64,000 nucleotides of DNA from Paenibacillus sp. OK003 (GCF_900109515.1 NZ_FOBD01000026.1:1-64000); one strand, 5' to 3'. Counted from the stretch's first letter, positions 17,288 to 26,963 are shown. A program made the numbers and translations. Notes: generated by a model not told the origin, from the letters alone.

Positions 17288-17652
17288 AAAATTACGCTCC
17301 TTTTAGGTCCAAATGGGTCTAGATCCATGACATAACCTTTAAGCCGATAGTGTGTTGCAGCATCTTGATGGTGAAACAATAATTCGTTATTGGCCTAGCG
17401 AGTCACAATCACCCCCTCGCTTAAAGTTAAAGCGCTTTAACTTTTAAAACGCTTACATTTATTTTAATTGTTCTTCTAATATTTGTAAATGGGTTTTTCC
17501 GAGGCAGCTTCACATTTTCTAGGCGACTCTGGTCTTCTCTTGTTAATGAAATGGGACTTATATTTTTTTATTACAGCTACTTAGCAGTTTGTGATATGGT
17601 CAAGTGAGGTGCGATCAGCCCGTACACATATACATATCATGCGAGGAGAAGA
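17288..17652. other. Divergent control region between GH8 and the DMT transporter
   Basis: Holds the GH8 operator at 17423-17444 and, overlapping its edge, an imperfect cre-like site on the minus strand (TGTAAGCGTTTTAA, rc of 17444-17457). The right half is AT-rich and must contain the promoter of the DMT gene, but I cannot place -35 and -10 boxes with confidence. Confidence 0.4.
17423..17444. promoter_or_regulatory. LacI-type operator O3 upstream of GH8
   Basis: A perfect 22-bp palindrome with left arm AAAGTTAAAGC and centre GCGC. It is the best copy of the motif that occurs twice before the ABC operon, 136 bases upstream of the GH8 start. Confidence 0.8.
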
Positions 17653-17658
17653 TTGAAA

Positions 17659-18624
17659 GTGAATGAGATAAAAGCAATGGAGAAATCGAACAAGTTTAGC
17701 GATCCCTTATTTGTAACGCTAGTTGCAAGTATATGTTGCTTATTATGGGGAAGTGCCTACCCGTTTATTAAGCTTGGATATCGTGCTTTTGACATCCTGG
17801 CGGAAGATATTCCATCCAAATTTGTATTTGCGGGTTATCGATTTATTTTGGCGGGATTACTGCTCCTATTTCTGTTTCGTGTCATTAGTAAACGGAAATT
17901 TGAACTGTCTGGACGACAATTATCAAGCTTAATATTGCTTGGCATGTTCCAGACGGGTCTGCAGTATATGTTTTTTTATGTGGGTGTAGCCAATACAACA
18001 GGTGTCAAAGGTTCGATTATGAATGCGACAACGACCTTTTTCAGTGTTGTTCTAGCTCATTTTTTATATAAAAATGATAAACTGAGCAAAAATAAAATAG
18101 TCGGCTGTTTGCTAGGATTTATCGGCGTAATTATTGTTAATTTTCACTCCAATCTGCTGGAATTCTCTTTCTCTCTCACAGGTGAAGGTTTCGTTATTAT
18201 GGCGGCTCTTATTTTTTCCATTACGGCCATTTATGCAAAACACTTAACTGGCTCCATCGACGTCCTGGTTATTACCGGAGTTAGCCTGTTTGTCGGCGGA
18301 TTGGCACTCACCCTATTGGGACTCCTGCTTGGCGGTCGGGTTACGCATTTTACACTTGAATCAACAGGCATCTTGATGTATTTAGTTTTACTTTCATCAG
18401 CCGCATTTTGCTTGTGGAATCTGCTTCTGAAATACAACAAAGTGGGGAAAGTATCTGTGTATAACTTCCTTATCCCTGTCTTTGGTGCGTTGCTATCGGC
18501 GTTGTTTTTGGGAGAAACGATTATGGAACTCAAAAATCTAATCGCATTGCTGTTCGTGTCGATTGGTATTTATATGGTCAATCGCGTAAGCTCTCGAAAG
18601 TTCTCAAATACCCTCGAATCGTAG
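17659..18624 (+). CDS. EamA/DMT family transporter
   Basis: A drug/metabolite transporter of about 320 residues with ten hydrophobic segments arranged as two EamA repeats, the first beginning LVASICCLLWGSAYPFIKLG and the second around EGFVIMAALIFSITAIYAK. Proteins of this kind export amino acids or other small metabolites; the substrate cannot be told here. GAGGAGA lies 10 bases before a GTG at 17659 and 4 bases before an in-frame TTG at 17653; I prefer the GTG on spacing. It is a single gene closed by a terminator at 18650-18683. Confidence 0.85.
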   Translation: MNEIKAMEKSNKFSDPLFVTLVASICCLLWGSAYPFIKLGYRAFDILAEDIPSKFVFAGYRFILAGLLLLFLFRVISKRKFELSGRQLSSLILLGMFQTGLQYMFFYVGVANTTGVKGSIMNATTTFFSVVLAHFLYKNDKLSKNKIVGCLLGFIGVIIVNFHSNLLEFSFSLTGEGFVIMAALIFSITAIYAKHLTGSIDVLVITGVSLFVGGLALTLLGLLLGGRVTHFTLESTGILMYLVLLSSAAFCLWNLLLKYNKVGKVSVYNFLIPVFGALLSALFLGETIMELKNLIALLFVSIGIYMVNRVSSRKFSNTLES

Positions 18625-18649
18625 TTCAAAAAGAAAAGAAAAAAATAAT

Positions 18650-18683
18650 AACAGGGGCGCGACATCAGTCGCGTTCCTGTTTG
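18650..18683 (+). terminator. Terminator after the DMT transporter
   Basis: Stem AACAGGGGCGCGAC against GTCGCGTTCCTGTT (two mismatches) followed by TTGTTTT. A-rich sequence on the other side means it may also stop minus-strand transcription. Confidence 0.75.
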
Positions 18684-18763
18684 TTTTCAATTGTACGAAG
18701 ACTCAACATCATGTCAGTGAATTAAACAATAAACAAAATGCATCGTCAGATTCCACTCCCTTC

Positions 18764-19897
18764 TTACAAACAGGAGTAAACGACATTACGCAAACGGCGC
18801 TGAATGTAAGGTTCCTGACTGTTGAGCAAATGCTGCGCATACATGACAGTGAGTTCGGAATCTGGATCAATGATGGCCATGCAGCCAGCAGCCCCACTCC
18901 ATCCAAATTCACCAAGCGGGCTTAACGAGCCGCTGCCCGCCTTGGAGACATGCGTACGTACACCCAGCCCGTAACCATACCCGCCCATATGATCCCATGA
19001 GTAATCACCACGGGTCAGATCGTTCAGATGGTCAGTCCGCATAAGCTCCACAGAAGCCTGTGACAGAATGCGCACGCCTTGCGGACTCGTCCCGCGTCCA
19101 GTCAGCGCGTTTAGGAACAGTGCATAATCGCTAACGGTGGACAACAACCCGGCACCGCCGCTCTCCAAATCCGTACCTACCCGGAATCCGTTTCCGTCCA
19201 TGCGTACGGCTTTTTCAAGCTCATCATTGTAAGCATACTGCGGAATCAGACGGGTCTTCTGTTCATCGTTCAGATCGAATGCCGTATCATTCATACCTAG
19301 CGGTCCGATAATTTCTTCTTGCAGATACGTACCAAAGCGTCTGCTACTCACAACCTCCACCAAAGCTCCGAGCACATCGTGACACATGCTATAGTTCCAA
19401 TGCGTACCTGGCTCAAACAGAAGTGGTTCCTTGGCGAGTGCTTTCGCGAAGTCTCGTGTCGGTAATGTTCCGTTGGTGCTCTGCACAGCTTCCTGAATGC
19501 TTGGCGAGCCAATATCGTAGGTGAATCCGGCAGTCATCGTAAACAAGTCGCGTACCGTAATCGCCCTTGTCGCTTTTTCCAGTCTGACCTCGCCATTCGC
19601 TAATGTTTTCTTCACCGTCATCTCAGCATATTCCGGCAGATAGTCGGACACCGGATCGCTCAGCAGCATTTGCCCTCTCTCTACAAGTTGAAGCGCTGCC
19701 ACACAGGTCATGATTTTTGTCATGGAGTAGAGATTGAAGATCGCCCCATCGCCGATGGGAGTTTGCTCCTCCAGATTGGCGTAACCATTGCGGTAACGGA
19801 AAACGGTATCATTTTGATGCATCACAAGAACCTCTGCCCAAGGAATTCTCCATGATGTGATGCGGTCAATAAATGAAGCAAGCGGTTTAAAGTCCAT
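18764..19897 (-). CDS. Serine hydrolase, beta-lactamase/esterase family VIII type
   Basis: A 377-residue cytoplasmic serine hydrolase of the beta-lactamase class C fold (Pfam Beta-lactamase). The nucleophile motif SxxK is S58-MT-K61 in NLYSMTKIMT, and the second catalytic Tyr is Y169 in WNYSMCHDVLG. The third residue of that motif is Met, not the Asn of true class C enzymes; family VIII esterases such as EstB also lack the Asn, so an esterase is more likely than a beta-lactamase. There is no signal peptide. A single gene, not obviously linked to its neighbours. Confidence 0.82.
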   Translation of the reverse strand: MDFKPLASFIDRITSWRIPWAEVLVMHQNDTVFRYRNGYANLEEQTPIGDGAIFNLYSMTKIMTCVAALQLVERGQMLLSDPVSDYLPEYAEMTVKKTLANGEVRLEKATRAITVRDLFTMTAGFTYDIGSPSIQEAVQSTNGTLPTRDFAKALAKEPLLFEPGTHWNYSMCHDVLGALVEVVSSRRFGTYLQEEIIGPLGMNDTAFDLNDEQKTRLIPQYAYNDELEKAVRMDGNGFRVGTDLESGGAGLLSTVSDYALFLNALTGRGTSPQGVRILSQASVELMRTDHLNDLTRGDYSWDHMGGYGYGLGVRTHVSKAGSGSLSPLGEFGWSGAAGCMAIIDPDSELTVMYAQHLLNSQEPYIQRRLRNVVYSCL

Positions 19898-20060
19898 ATT
19901 TCCCCGTCCTTCTATGTAGAATCGTTATCAATGCACATCGTGGATTTGTGTTCCTGCACATAACCCACATAGTATTAATATACGACCATTCACATGCATT
20001 GACCATATCTAACCGAAAGCAACTTTAAACAATATGTCCCTCAAATTCTCCTTGGACGGA

Positions 20061-21569
20061 CTATTTAAGCAGTCTTTCTTTGTATTCTGTGGGACTAAAT
20101 CCCGTGTATTCCTTAAATACCTTGGAGAAATAATGCTGATCACTGAATGATAGCACATCCGATAACTCCTTAAACTTCATCTCGGGTTGGCATTCCATCA
20201 GTCTGCAGGCTTCCTTAATTCTAAGGTTTGTATAATACTGAACAAACGTAACTTGTGTTGCGTTTTTAATGACTCTGCTAACGTAAGAGGGGCTGACATG
20301 AAACTTCATTGCAATGTCATTGATGGATATCTGGGTATACTTGTTCCGTCGGATATACTCATCCATTTGCTCAAACAAAGCCTCTCTGCTTTTCCGACCA
20401 TAGGATTGAAGCACTTCAAAACATTGTCCGATCCATTCCGTTAATTCACGGCAAAAATCGCCATATGTCTCTTCATCAAATATCTTTTTTGCTCTAAGTT
20501 CCAGCCCAAGCCGAATTCCCGCCCCCTGCTCTTCAACCAAATGTGCGAATGTATCCACTATTAGTCCGATAAAACGTTCCAATTCTTTTACATGCACGTT
20601 TTCCTCTGACCATCGATTCATCAATTCGGAAAGTTTAATAGCAAACTGTTCCTTCTGATGAGCTTGTATCATGTGGACAAAAGCAGATTCTAATGCAGAA
20701 TCCAGGCAGCCTGACTCAGTTCTTGCTATGGAGACGGGATTTCCGATATCCAGCACCAATCCATTATTCAATCGCTGATGCATTGATAACATGGACGATA
20801 TTTGGTGATAAAGCTCAGACAGATTAACGGATTCCGACCATCGCAGCTGCCCACCAATGGTTGTGTCCATACCTTGTGCAACCAAATGACGGCGCAGCGA
20901 TTCCAGACATTCATGTACAGAAGAATACAAATCAAGAATTCCCCTGTTTACAAAAACGATGAATTGCTGCGGAGTTTGGCTCAGAAACACTTTACAGGAA
21001 CGTGGAGCAAAAAAATCCTCCAATGAATCCTTTAGCGTCTTTTGTCCCCACCGTTCCCGTTCCGGGGTGAAAGGCTGCCTGCGCAGGATAATCATCATTT
21101 GGGCCAGAAAAGCAGCATGTTCTCCTGGCTTAAGTTCAGCATAACTATGGGGATCAACGATCTCCTGCAGCTCATGAAAGTTTCTGGACCTCGATTGATC
21201 GAGCTGCTTAATAACTCTGCCCATGACTTCCTCCAGAGCATCAGGTTCCACGGGCTTCAGCAAATAGTCGAACACCTGCAAATTCAATGCTTTTCGTGTA
21301 TATTCAAAATCGCTATACCCGCTAATTAAAATAACCTTCAACTCCGGCTGGGCAAGCTTCGCCTGTTCAATTAGGGATAAGCCATCCATCTTGGGCATTC
21401 GTATGTCTGTCAACAAAAGATCGATTGGCTGCTTCCGAAGTGCTTCCAGCGCCTCTTCCCCATTCGTGGCTGTAACTGCCACGTGAACGGGAAAGTTCAG
21501 CTTATCCAACAGCATTTTAATATTGCGCAATATAGGTTTGCTATCCTCAACAATCATGATTTTGTACAT
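20061..21569 (-). CDS. YesN-type response regulator with AraC DNA-binding domain
   Basis: A 502-residue response regulator. The receiver domain occupies residues 1-120 with phospho-acceptor Asp55 in LLLTDIRMPKMDG. A long helical middle follows, and the last 100 residues hold the two AraC helix-turn-helix units (ISINDIAMKFHVSPSYVSRV and FKELSDVLSFSDQHYFSKVF). It lies 18 bases after the sensor kinase gene. This YesMN-type pair is divergent from a sugar ABC operon (23558-26644), its most likely target. Confidence 0.9.
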   Translation of the reverse strand: MYKIMIVEDSKPILRNIKMLLDKLNFPVHVAVTATNGEEALEALRKQPIDLLLTDIRMPKMDGLSLIEQAKLAQPELKVILISGYSDFEYTRKALNLQVFDYLLKPVEPDALEEVMGRVIKQLDQSRSRNFHELQEIVDPHSYAELKPGEHAAFLAQMMIILRRQPFTPERERWGQKTLKDSLEDFFAPRSCKVFLSQTPQQFIVFVNRGILDLYSSVHECLESLRRHLVAQGMDTTIGGQLRWSESVNLSELYHQISSMLSMHQRLNNGLVLDIGNPVSIARTESGCLDSALESAFVHMIQAHQKEQFAIKLSELMNRWSEENVHVKELERFIGLIVDTFAHLVEEQGAGIRLGLELRAKKIFDEETYGDFCRELTEWIGQCFEVLQSYGRKSREALFEQMDEYIRRNKYTQISINDIAMKFHVSPSYVSRVIKNATQVTFVQYYTNLRIKEACRLMECQPEMKFKELSDVLSFSDQHYFSKVFKEYTGFSPTEYKERLLK

Positions 21570-21587
21570 GGTCTATCCCTCCTGTGC

Positions 21588-23351
21588 TCAGTAAAAATCG
21601 CTCGTCATCGATCCGATGATTTGAATGGTTGCTCCTTTTTCCTCGTCAGAATGATTGTTGTAGATGTTAAATAAAAGCCGATTGCTATACATCAGTTTTA
21701 GCCGATTGACGCTATTGACGATCCCCATGTTGCCAAGAGCTGTCTGGCGATCAGAGGGTTGATTCATTCCGGAGCCGGACTTATGAATATTGGACAAAAT
21801 CTCTTCAATTTTGTTTGGCAGGAAGCCCTCTCCGTTATCTTTGATCTCTAGAGCCCATAATCCGTTATACTGCTTTACGGTGATTTGGATACGCCATGGA
21901 GGCGTGGTGTTGAAGAAAGCATGCTCAATGCAGTTTTCAACGAAAGGCTGAATGACCAGCCGCGGCAGCCGGATTTCGCTCGTCAGATCATCAGCATCGA
22001 TGCTCCACTCCAAATCTTCTTCATACTTTTGCTTTACCAAAGACAAATAATGTCTCGTATGCTCAAGCTCATCCGTCATCGTCACATGTGCATAAGGGGA
22101 TGAAACAATATAACGTAAACTGTCTGACAGATGTTTGCACATATCAGACACGACCCGAGTTCTCCCCTCTTGAGCAGCAATACTGATCAAATATAGGACG
22201 TTATGAAGGAAATGGGGAGCAATCTGAGCTTGTAATGCGGAATTCCGCGCAGTGACTTCCTCATGTAACGCCTTTTTCTCACGGTCAATAGACTCCTGTA
22301 ATCTCTCCATCAAGTCCTGAAAAGCTTCATTCAACAGCAGCAGGTCATTATTTTTGGGCCGATCATCCACTTTCAGTTTCATATTGCTGTAGTTAATGCG
22401 CCAAATCTGGCTGCGAAGCTTGCGAATAGGAAGCAACAGGTTGCGTGTGGAGAAGAAAATGTACACGAATGAGATGAGCATTAAAGCTGTAATTAGCAAA
22501 ATGGACATGCTTTGTACGGAACGGATCGAGCCTAAAACCGAATCTTTCGGCGTTATTATAAAAGTTATCCAACCCGTCTGGTGAGATGTAGAATGCGTAA
22601 CATAATTATTTTGTTCATCAACAACCAGTCCTTCCTCGGATAATGGCTCTTTCCATGACAAAGCGTTCTTTCTTGCATCCGAGCCAGTCATTTGTTCACC
22701 TTGCTCGTTCAAAATAAATACATTCCCTGCTGTAATTCCTTCCGTAAGGTTTTGAATGTAAGCTTGATCCATTTGAATACTAAGATATCCGTATAGCTTG
22801 CCATTTTGATCGTTGACCGTGCGGACAAAAGAGATGGTATCTGCCTCACGCAGCAGGATAAAACCGTTCCCGGTCCACTCTCGTCCACTCCTGCTTTTTT
22901 CCGTCAGGGTACTCAGGATCGCTGGAGGATATCCTGAACCCAGATACGATGTGAGCAGCACACCTTGTTTGTCATAAATGGACATGTCCTTGATGTTCAT
23001 GCTGGGGCCAATAGCCTGAAACATGATATCTTTTAGTTTCCGAATCTGCTTCAGTCGTTCATAATTGCTTGGGGCTGAAGAACTCTTGTCCATCGTTGTG
23101 AAGATGTCCTTATTGGACAATATGCGCTGGGACATCTGGTTTTGCTGCTCTACGTACAGGTCAACCTGTTCTCGTACCTTGGTGGCCGTGATCAGTGTAT
23201 CCTCCTCCGTTTTTTGTGTAAGCGGGCGGATAACGACCAGGTTCACATAAACGATAAAACAGCCCAACACGAACAAAAGAAGGGCCAGAAATGTCAAAAA
23301 TACTTTAGTCTGCAAGCTGAATTGTGTAGCTCTATGTATAAGTTTAGCCAT
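21588..23351 (-). CDS. YesM-type sensor histidine kinase
   Basis: A 587-residue membrane sensor kinase. A first membrane segment (FLTFLALLLFVLGCFIVYVN) is followed by an extracellular Cache-like sensor of about 240 residues, a second membrane segment (SILLITALMLISFVYIFFS), a HAMP region, and a His_kinase domain with the phospho-acceptor in QIAPHFLHNVLYLIS. The ATPase domain carries VENCIEHAF and DNGEGF. I chose ATG 23351 because AGGAGG sits 11 bases upstream; an in-frame ATG at 23387 has no such site. It probably senses the sugar imported by the divergent operon, perhaps through its binding protein. Confidence 0.88.
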   Translation of the reverse strand: MAKLIHRATQFSLQTKVFLTFLALLLFVLGCFIVYVNLVVIRPLTQKTEEDTLITATKVREQVDLYVEQQNQMSQRILSNKDIFTTMDKSSSAPSNYERLKQIRKLKDIMFQAIGPSMNIKDMSIYDKQGVLLTSYLGSGYPPAILSTLTEKSRSGREWTGNGFILLREADTISFVRTVNDQNGKLYGYLSIQMDQAYIQNLTEGITAGNVFILNEQGEQMTGSDARKNALSWKEPLSEEGLVVDEQNNYVTHSTSHQTGWITFIITPKDSVLGSIRSVQSMSILLITALMLISFVYIFFSTRNLLLPIRKLRSQIWRINYSNMKLKVDDRPKNNDLLLLNEAFQDLMERLQESIDREKKALHEEVTARNSALQAQIAPHFLHNVLYLISIAAQEGRTRVVSDMCKHLSDSLRYIVSSPYAHVTMTDELEHTRHYLSLVKQKYEEDLEWSIDADDLTSEIRLPRLVIQPFVENCIEHAFFNTTPPWRIQITVKQYNGLWALEIKDNGEGFLPNKIEEILSNIHKSGSGMNQPSDRQTALGNMGIVNSVNRLKLMYSNRLLFNIYNNHSDEEKGATIQIIGSMTSDFY

Positions 23352-23430
23352 GCTTCGCGAAGCCTCCTGTCTTGTCATGCTGTGCAACTCGTCTGGATCA
23401 TGTCTTAATGTAGCATGGGTTTGAATGAAA

Positions 23431-23444
23431 TGATAGCGATTTCA
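23431..23444. promoter_or_regulatory. Predicted CcpA cre site
   Basis: TGATAGCGATTTCA matches the pattern TGWNANCGNTNWCA at every fixed position and lies in the divergent promoter region between the YesMN genes and the ABC operon. Confidence 0.55.
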
Positions 23445-23557
23445 AGTTCAGGATTTTACACATAAATATTCAAGCACAGACATGTACCGGAGAAGAAGTG
23501 GATTTTATAATTGGACTTGTAAACGGATTCATTAGATGTTTCAGAGGGGGATTTGCG

Positions 23558-24871
23558 TTGAAAATGTATAAAAGAAAAAAAGCAGCATCCATTCTACTGG
23601 CAAGCTTGTTGTCCATTTCACTGACCGCTTGCGGATCAGGTGGCACTGATTCTGGCACGTCTGCAAGCAATGGAAATAAGAACGCCAAGGTCACACTGGA
23701 ATTGGCCATTTCCAAGAGTTCACAGGATTCTGCCTTTATCCAGCAGGATATTCTCGATGAGTTTGAAAAACAGACAAATATTTCTGTCAATCTGCAGCTC
23801 ATTCCGGCTGAGCAAACAACGACTGTGCTGCAAACCAAGCTGGCTGTGGATGAAACGCCCGACATCATTCAATACAATTTGGCCAGTGCAATTACGGATT
23901 TGAATCTTGAGCGCAATTTCGAAATTTTGGATAACGAGTCCTGGGCCAGCAGAATTGTAAACAAAGACGTACTCTCCGCTGCCGGCCATATCTACAGCTT
24001 TCATGTCAGTCAGGACACGGGCATGCAAGGCGTCGTGTACAACAAACAGATTTTTGCTGACCTGGGTCTGTCCATCCCTACAAGTTACGAACAATTTTTG
24101 GCTATTTGTGAAAAAATTAAAGCTGGCGGCATTACTCCGGTATTCATGCCCTATAAAGATGCTTGGGCTGCGAACATCTGGCCTGCGGCAGCATTTGCCG
24201 ATTTTGTAGCCAAAAATGATCCGTCTTTTTTCGATGAGCTCAACAGCAACAAGAAAAAATGGTCCGATATTCCCGAGTTTAAAACGTTTTTGGAGCAGCA
24301 ATACGAAGTGTATACCAAGGGGTATACCAATACGGATGTGCTGAGCGACAGCTACGACATGGCGGTTGGCAAATTCCTGAACAAGGAAGTCGCCATGATG
24401 TTTATGGGAGATTGGTTAATTGAAGGCGTAGCAGAGCAGGATCCAAGCATGGAACTTGGCGTATTCCCAATTCCGTCTTCCGATGATGCCAAACTGGGTG
24501 CAAGTCCGCTTGGAGGACAGCTGTTCATTCCCAAAAAGGCTAAGCATTTGGACGAAGCCAAACAGTTCCTGGACTTTATCGCCTCCAAGGAAATTGCTCA
24601 ACAGATCGTCGACTCCAAAGGCTATGTATCCAATTTTAGCGATGTTACTACACCGGAGTTGCCTGCTTACAAACAGGATATCGTTGACAATTACATTCTC
24701 CCTAAGAAAACCGTATTGACCACCGATGCTTACATGCTGGTTGATCGCAGTGAGCTGTATAGGCTGTTACAGGATCAATTCGCTGGCGGTTTGACACCGG
24801 AGGAAGTATTAAAATCCTGGGATGAGAAGTTCAGTCAACTGATGCAGGATAAAGGCGTTGCCGGCTTCTAA
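23558..24871 (+). CDS. Sugar ABC transporter substrate-binding lipoprotein
   Basis: A 437-residue solute-binding protein (family 1). The signal peptide ends in SLTAC, giving a lipid-anchored Cys near residue 26, then a Gly/Ser linker. Recognisable fold segments are VTLELAISKSSQDSAF, MQGVVYNKQIFADLGL and VAMMFMGDWLIEGV. I chose TTG 23558, 7 bases after AGAGGGGG; the frame is open further upstream but without a site. With the two permeases downstream it forms a CUT1-type importer without its own ATPase, opposite a YesMN system. Ligand unknown, probably an oligosaccharide or plant-derived sugar. Confidence 0.88.
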   Translation: MKMYKRKKAASILLASLLSISLTACGSGGTDSGTSASNGNKNAKVTLELAISKSSQDSAFIQQDILDEFEKQTNISVNLQLIPAEQTTTVLQTKLAVDETPDIIQYNLASAITDLNLERNFEILDNESWASRIVNKDVLSAAGHIYSFHVSQDTGMQGVVYNKQIFADLGLSIPTSYEQFLAICEKIKAGGITPVFMPYKDAWAANIWPAAAFADFVAKNDPSFFDELNSNKKKWSDIPEFKTFLEQQYEVYTKGYTNTDVLSDSYDMAVGKFLNKEVAMMFMGDWLIEGVAEQDPSMELGVFPIPSSDDAKLGASPLGGQLFIPKKAKHLDEAKQFLDFIASKEIAQQIVDSKGYVSNFSDVTTPELPAYKQDIVDNYILPKKTVLTTDAYMLVDRSELYRLLQDQFAGGLTPEEVLKSWDEKFSQLMQDKGVAGF

Positions 24872-24883
24872 GAAGTGAAATAC

Positions 24884-24918
24884 AGGGCAGCATGTCATTC
24901 CTGAATGATGTGCTGCCT
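24884..24918 (+). other. Hairpin between binding-protein and permease genes
   Basis: Arms around GGCAGCATGTCATTC and GAATGATGTGCTGCC pair almost completely (two G-U pairs), without a T run. It probably stabilises the binding-protein mRNA or lowers read-through into the permeases. Confidence 0.5.
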
Positions 24919-24939
24919 AGCCATAACGGAGTGTGAGAC

Positions 24940-25812
24940 ATGAAAAAGGCAAAAAATTTATATTCGTATTACATGGTATTTCCGGCACTGCTTATCTACT
25001 CCATCTTTTTTGTCGTTCCAGCGATTGCTGCTTTCTATTACTCTTTTACGGATTGGCGGCTGGATCGGATTGATCTAAAGTTTATTGGATGGGATAATTT
25101 CGAGAAAATTTTCTCGGACAAAACACTTATTTTGGCACTTAAAAACACAGCCATTTTTGCCGTTGTTACGGTTGCTGGCAAAAATATTATTGGTCTGCTG
25201 CTTGCCGTGGCCCTAAACATGAGATTAAAAACGAAGAACCTGCTTCGCGCGATTTTCTACTCCCCTTCCATTCTAAGCATTCTGGTCATCAGCATCCTGT
25301 TCACACCAATGCTGCGCACGGAGGGCACAATTAATCGCTTATTGGAAGCAGTCGGATTGCATTCATTAAGTCAGGCTTGGTTGACTAATCCTTCCCTTGT
25401 CATCTGGACGATTGCCATTGTGTCCATCTGGCAAAGTGCCGGATTTCAAATGGCCATTTATCTGGCTGGTTTGCAATCCATTTCTCAAGAATATTATGAA
25501 GCCGCCACAATTGATGGAGCAAGCTCCTGGAAAAGTTTTTTCAAAATTACGCTGCCTCTGCTGCTGCCAGCCATCAATATTAATCTGATGTTGACGCTGA
25601 TTGGCGGACTGAAAGTATTCTCGGAAGTGTATGTCATGACCGGCGGAGGCCCAGGCAACGCTTCACAAGTTGTGGGTACAATCATTCTTCGTTCCTTCGG
25701 CGAAGGAAACTGGGGACTTGGTACCGCAGTCAACACACTTCTGTTTGTGGTTGTTACGATTATTGCTATACCGCTATTGATCTTCATGCGGCGCAAGGAG
25801 GTTAAGGAATAA
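24940..25812 (+). CDS. Sugar ABC transporter permease (MalF/UgpA type)
   Basis: A 290-residue permease with six membrane spans and EAA loop YEAATIDGASSWKSFFKITLP. It starts with a polar MKKAKNLYSY segment and ends in a positively charged tail. It belongs to the operon with the binding protein upstream and a second permease two bases downstream, and forms half of the membrane channel. Confidence 0.9.
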   Translation: MKKAKNLYSYYMVFPALLIYSIFFVVPAIAAFYYSFTDWRLDRIDLKFIGWDNFEKIFSDKTLILALKNTAIFAVVTVAGKNIIGLLLAVALNMRLKTKNLLRAIFYSPSILSILVISILFTPMLRTEGTINRLLEAVGLHSLSQAWLTNPSLVIWTIAIVSIWQSAGFQMAIYLAGLQSISQEYYEAATIDGASSWKSFFKITLPLLLPAININLMLTLIGGLKVFSEVYVMTGGGPGNASQVVGTIILRSFGEGNWGLGTAVNTLLFVVVTIIAIPLLIFMRRKEVKE

Positions 25813-25813
25813 G

Positions 25814-26644
25814 ATGGGATATATTCGCAAACTCGCTATTCGCAACTATGTTGTTGAAGGATTTCTGCTCCTCGCCTCTCTGCTCATTCTGTTGCCTCTG
25901 GTAATTCTAATTCTGGGTTCGTTCAAAACGAGTGCTGAAGTGCTCAGCTTTTCCTTAAGTTTGCCGGATAAATGGCAATTTTCAAACTATGTCCGGGTAT
26001 TTGAAGAAGGGGGTCTGTCCCGAGCATTCCTGAACAGTATCTGGATTACGGGAATATCGTCCATCATCAACATTGTCGCTTCCTCAGCAGCGTCCTTCAT
26101 TCTGGCACGCCGGGACACCAAACTTTCAAACACAATATATATGTATTTCTTCATGGGGTTGATTGCACCAATGTCGATCATTACGACGATTCGGGTTGTG
26201 CAGGGCTTGGGGTTTTACGGCAGCATATCAAGTGTCATCCTGATCTACGCGGCGCTGAATACCGCTTTTAGCGTATTTTTGTACAGTGGATTTATCAAAA
26301 CCATTCCGAAAGCACTGGACGAGGTTGCATTTCTGGAAGGTGCCAGCGTATTCGGCGTATTTTTCCGTATCGTTACACCGCTTATTCTGCCCGTTAACGC
26401 AACGGTAGCGATCATGGTGTTTATGTCGGTATGGAATGATATTACGATTCCGGTGTACTTCCTTACGAATAGCTCAACGTGGACGATGCCGCTTTCGATC
26501 TATAATTTTTACGGCAAATACAGCCGCGATTGGAATTTGATTTTTGCGAATCTTGTACTGACTTCACTTCCTGTGTTTATCCTCTACCTGTTTGGACAGA
26601 AATATATCGTTAGTGGACTTACTGCGGGAGCGGTCAAAGGGTGA
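25814..26644 (+). CDS. Sugar ABC transporter permease (MalG/UgpE type)
   Basis: Second permease, 276 residues, starting one base after the previous stop codon (TAA-G-ATG), so likely translationally coupled. It has six membrane spans. The EAA loop reads DEVAFLEGASVFGVFFRIVTP, slightly divergent from the usual EAA/DGA pattern. The C-terminal YIVSGLTAGAVKG is typical of MalG-type permeases. Last gene of the operon, followed by a terminator. Confidence 0.9.
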   Translation: MGYIRKLAIRNYVVEGFLLLASLLILLPLVILILGSFKTSAEVLSFSLSLPDKWQFSNYVRVFEEGGLSRAFLNSIWITGISSIINIVASSAASFILARRDTKLSNTIYMYFFMGLIAPMSIITTIRVVQGLGFYGSISSVILIYAALNTAFSVFLYSGFIKTIPKALDEVAFLEGASVFGVFFRIVTPLILPVNATVAIMVFMSVWNDITIPVYFLTNSSTWTMPLSIYNFYGKYSRDWNLIFANLVLTSLPVFILYLFGQKYIVSGLTAGAVKG

Positions 26645-26675
26645 CCATTGGTATTTAAATAGAAATAAACATAGG

Positions 26676-26710
26676 ACGCTTTTGGGAAATCAACTCCCAA
26701 AGCGTTTTTT
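26676..26710 (+). terminator. Terminator of the YesMN-linked ABC operon
   Basis: Arms ACGCTTTTGGGA and TCCCAAAGCGT (one bulge) followed by six T residues. Confidence 0.85.
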
Positions 26711-26837
26711 GTTCATGCTCTCTTAACGTTTATTGACAACACACACCTCTCTGTTTATTACTGAACAAATTCAATGAATCTAACAATTGATTATACACTT
26801 CTCTCTTATATAATAATAGATAGATGTTTATTATTGT

Positions 26838-26963
26838 ATGAATGTAAATTTAATATTAGCCGATGATTTATCTCGGACCGTTCATTTTGAATGGATAAGA
26901 GTCGAACCAATGGAACGTAGCGGATTGTGGATGACTTATCGAGTAGAAGGAAATTCTAAATAA
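26838..26963 (+). CDS. Possible 41-codon ORF or gene remnant
   Basis: The only coding-like stretch in the 26645-26999 gap. It encodes 41 residues containing ADDLSRTVHFEWIRVEP and ending YRVEGNSK, which reads like the tail of a larger soluble protein. I see no ribosome binding site. It could be a remnant of a gene lost when this patchwork region was rearranged. The rest of the gap is AT-rich and holds the terminator at 26676. Confidence 0.25.
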   Translation: MNVNLILADDLSRTVHFEWIRVEPMERSGLWMTYRVEGNSK

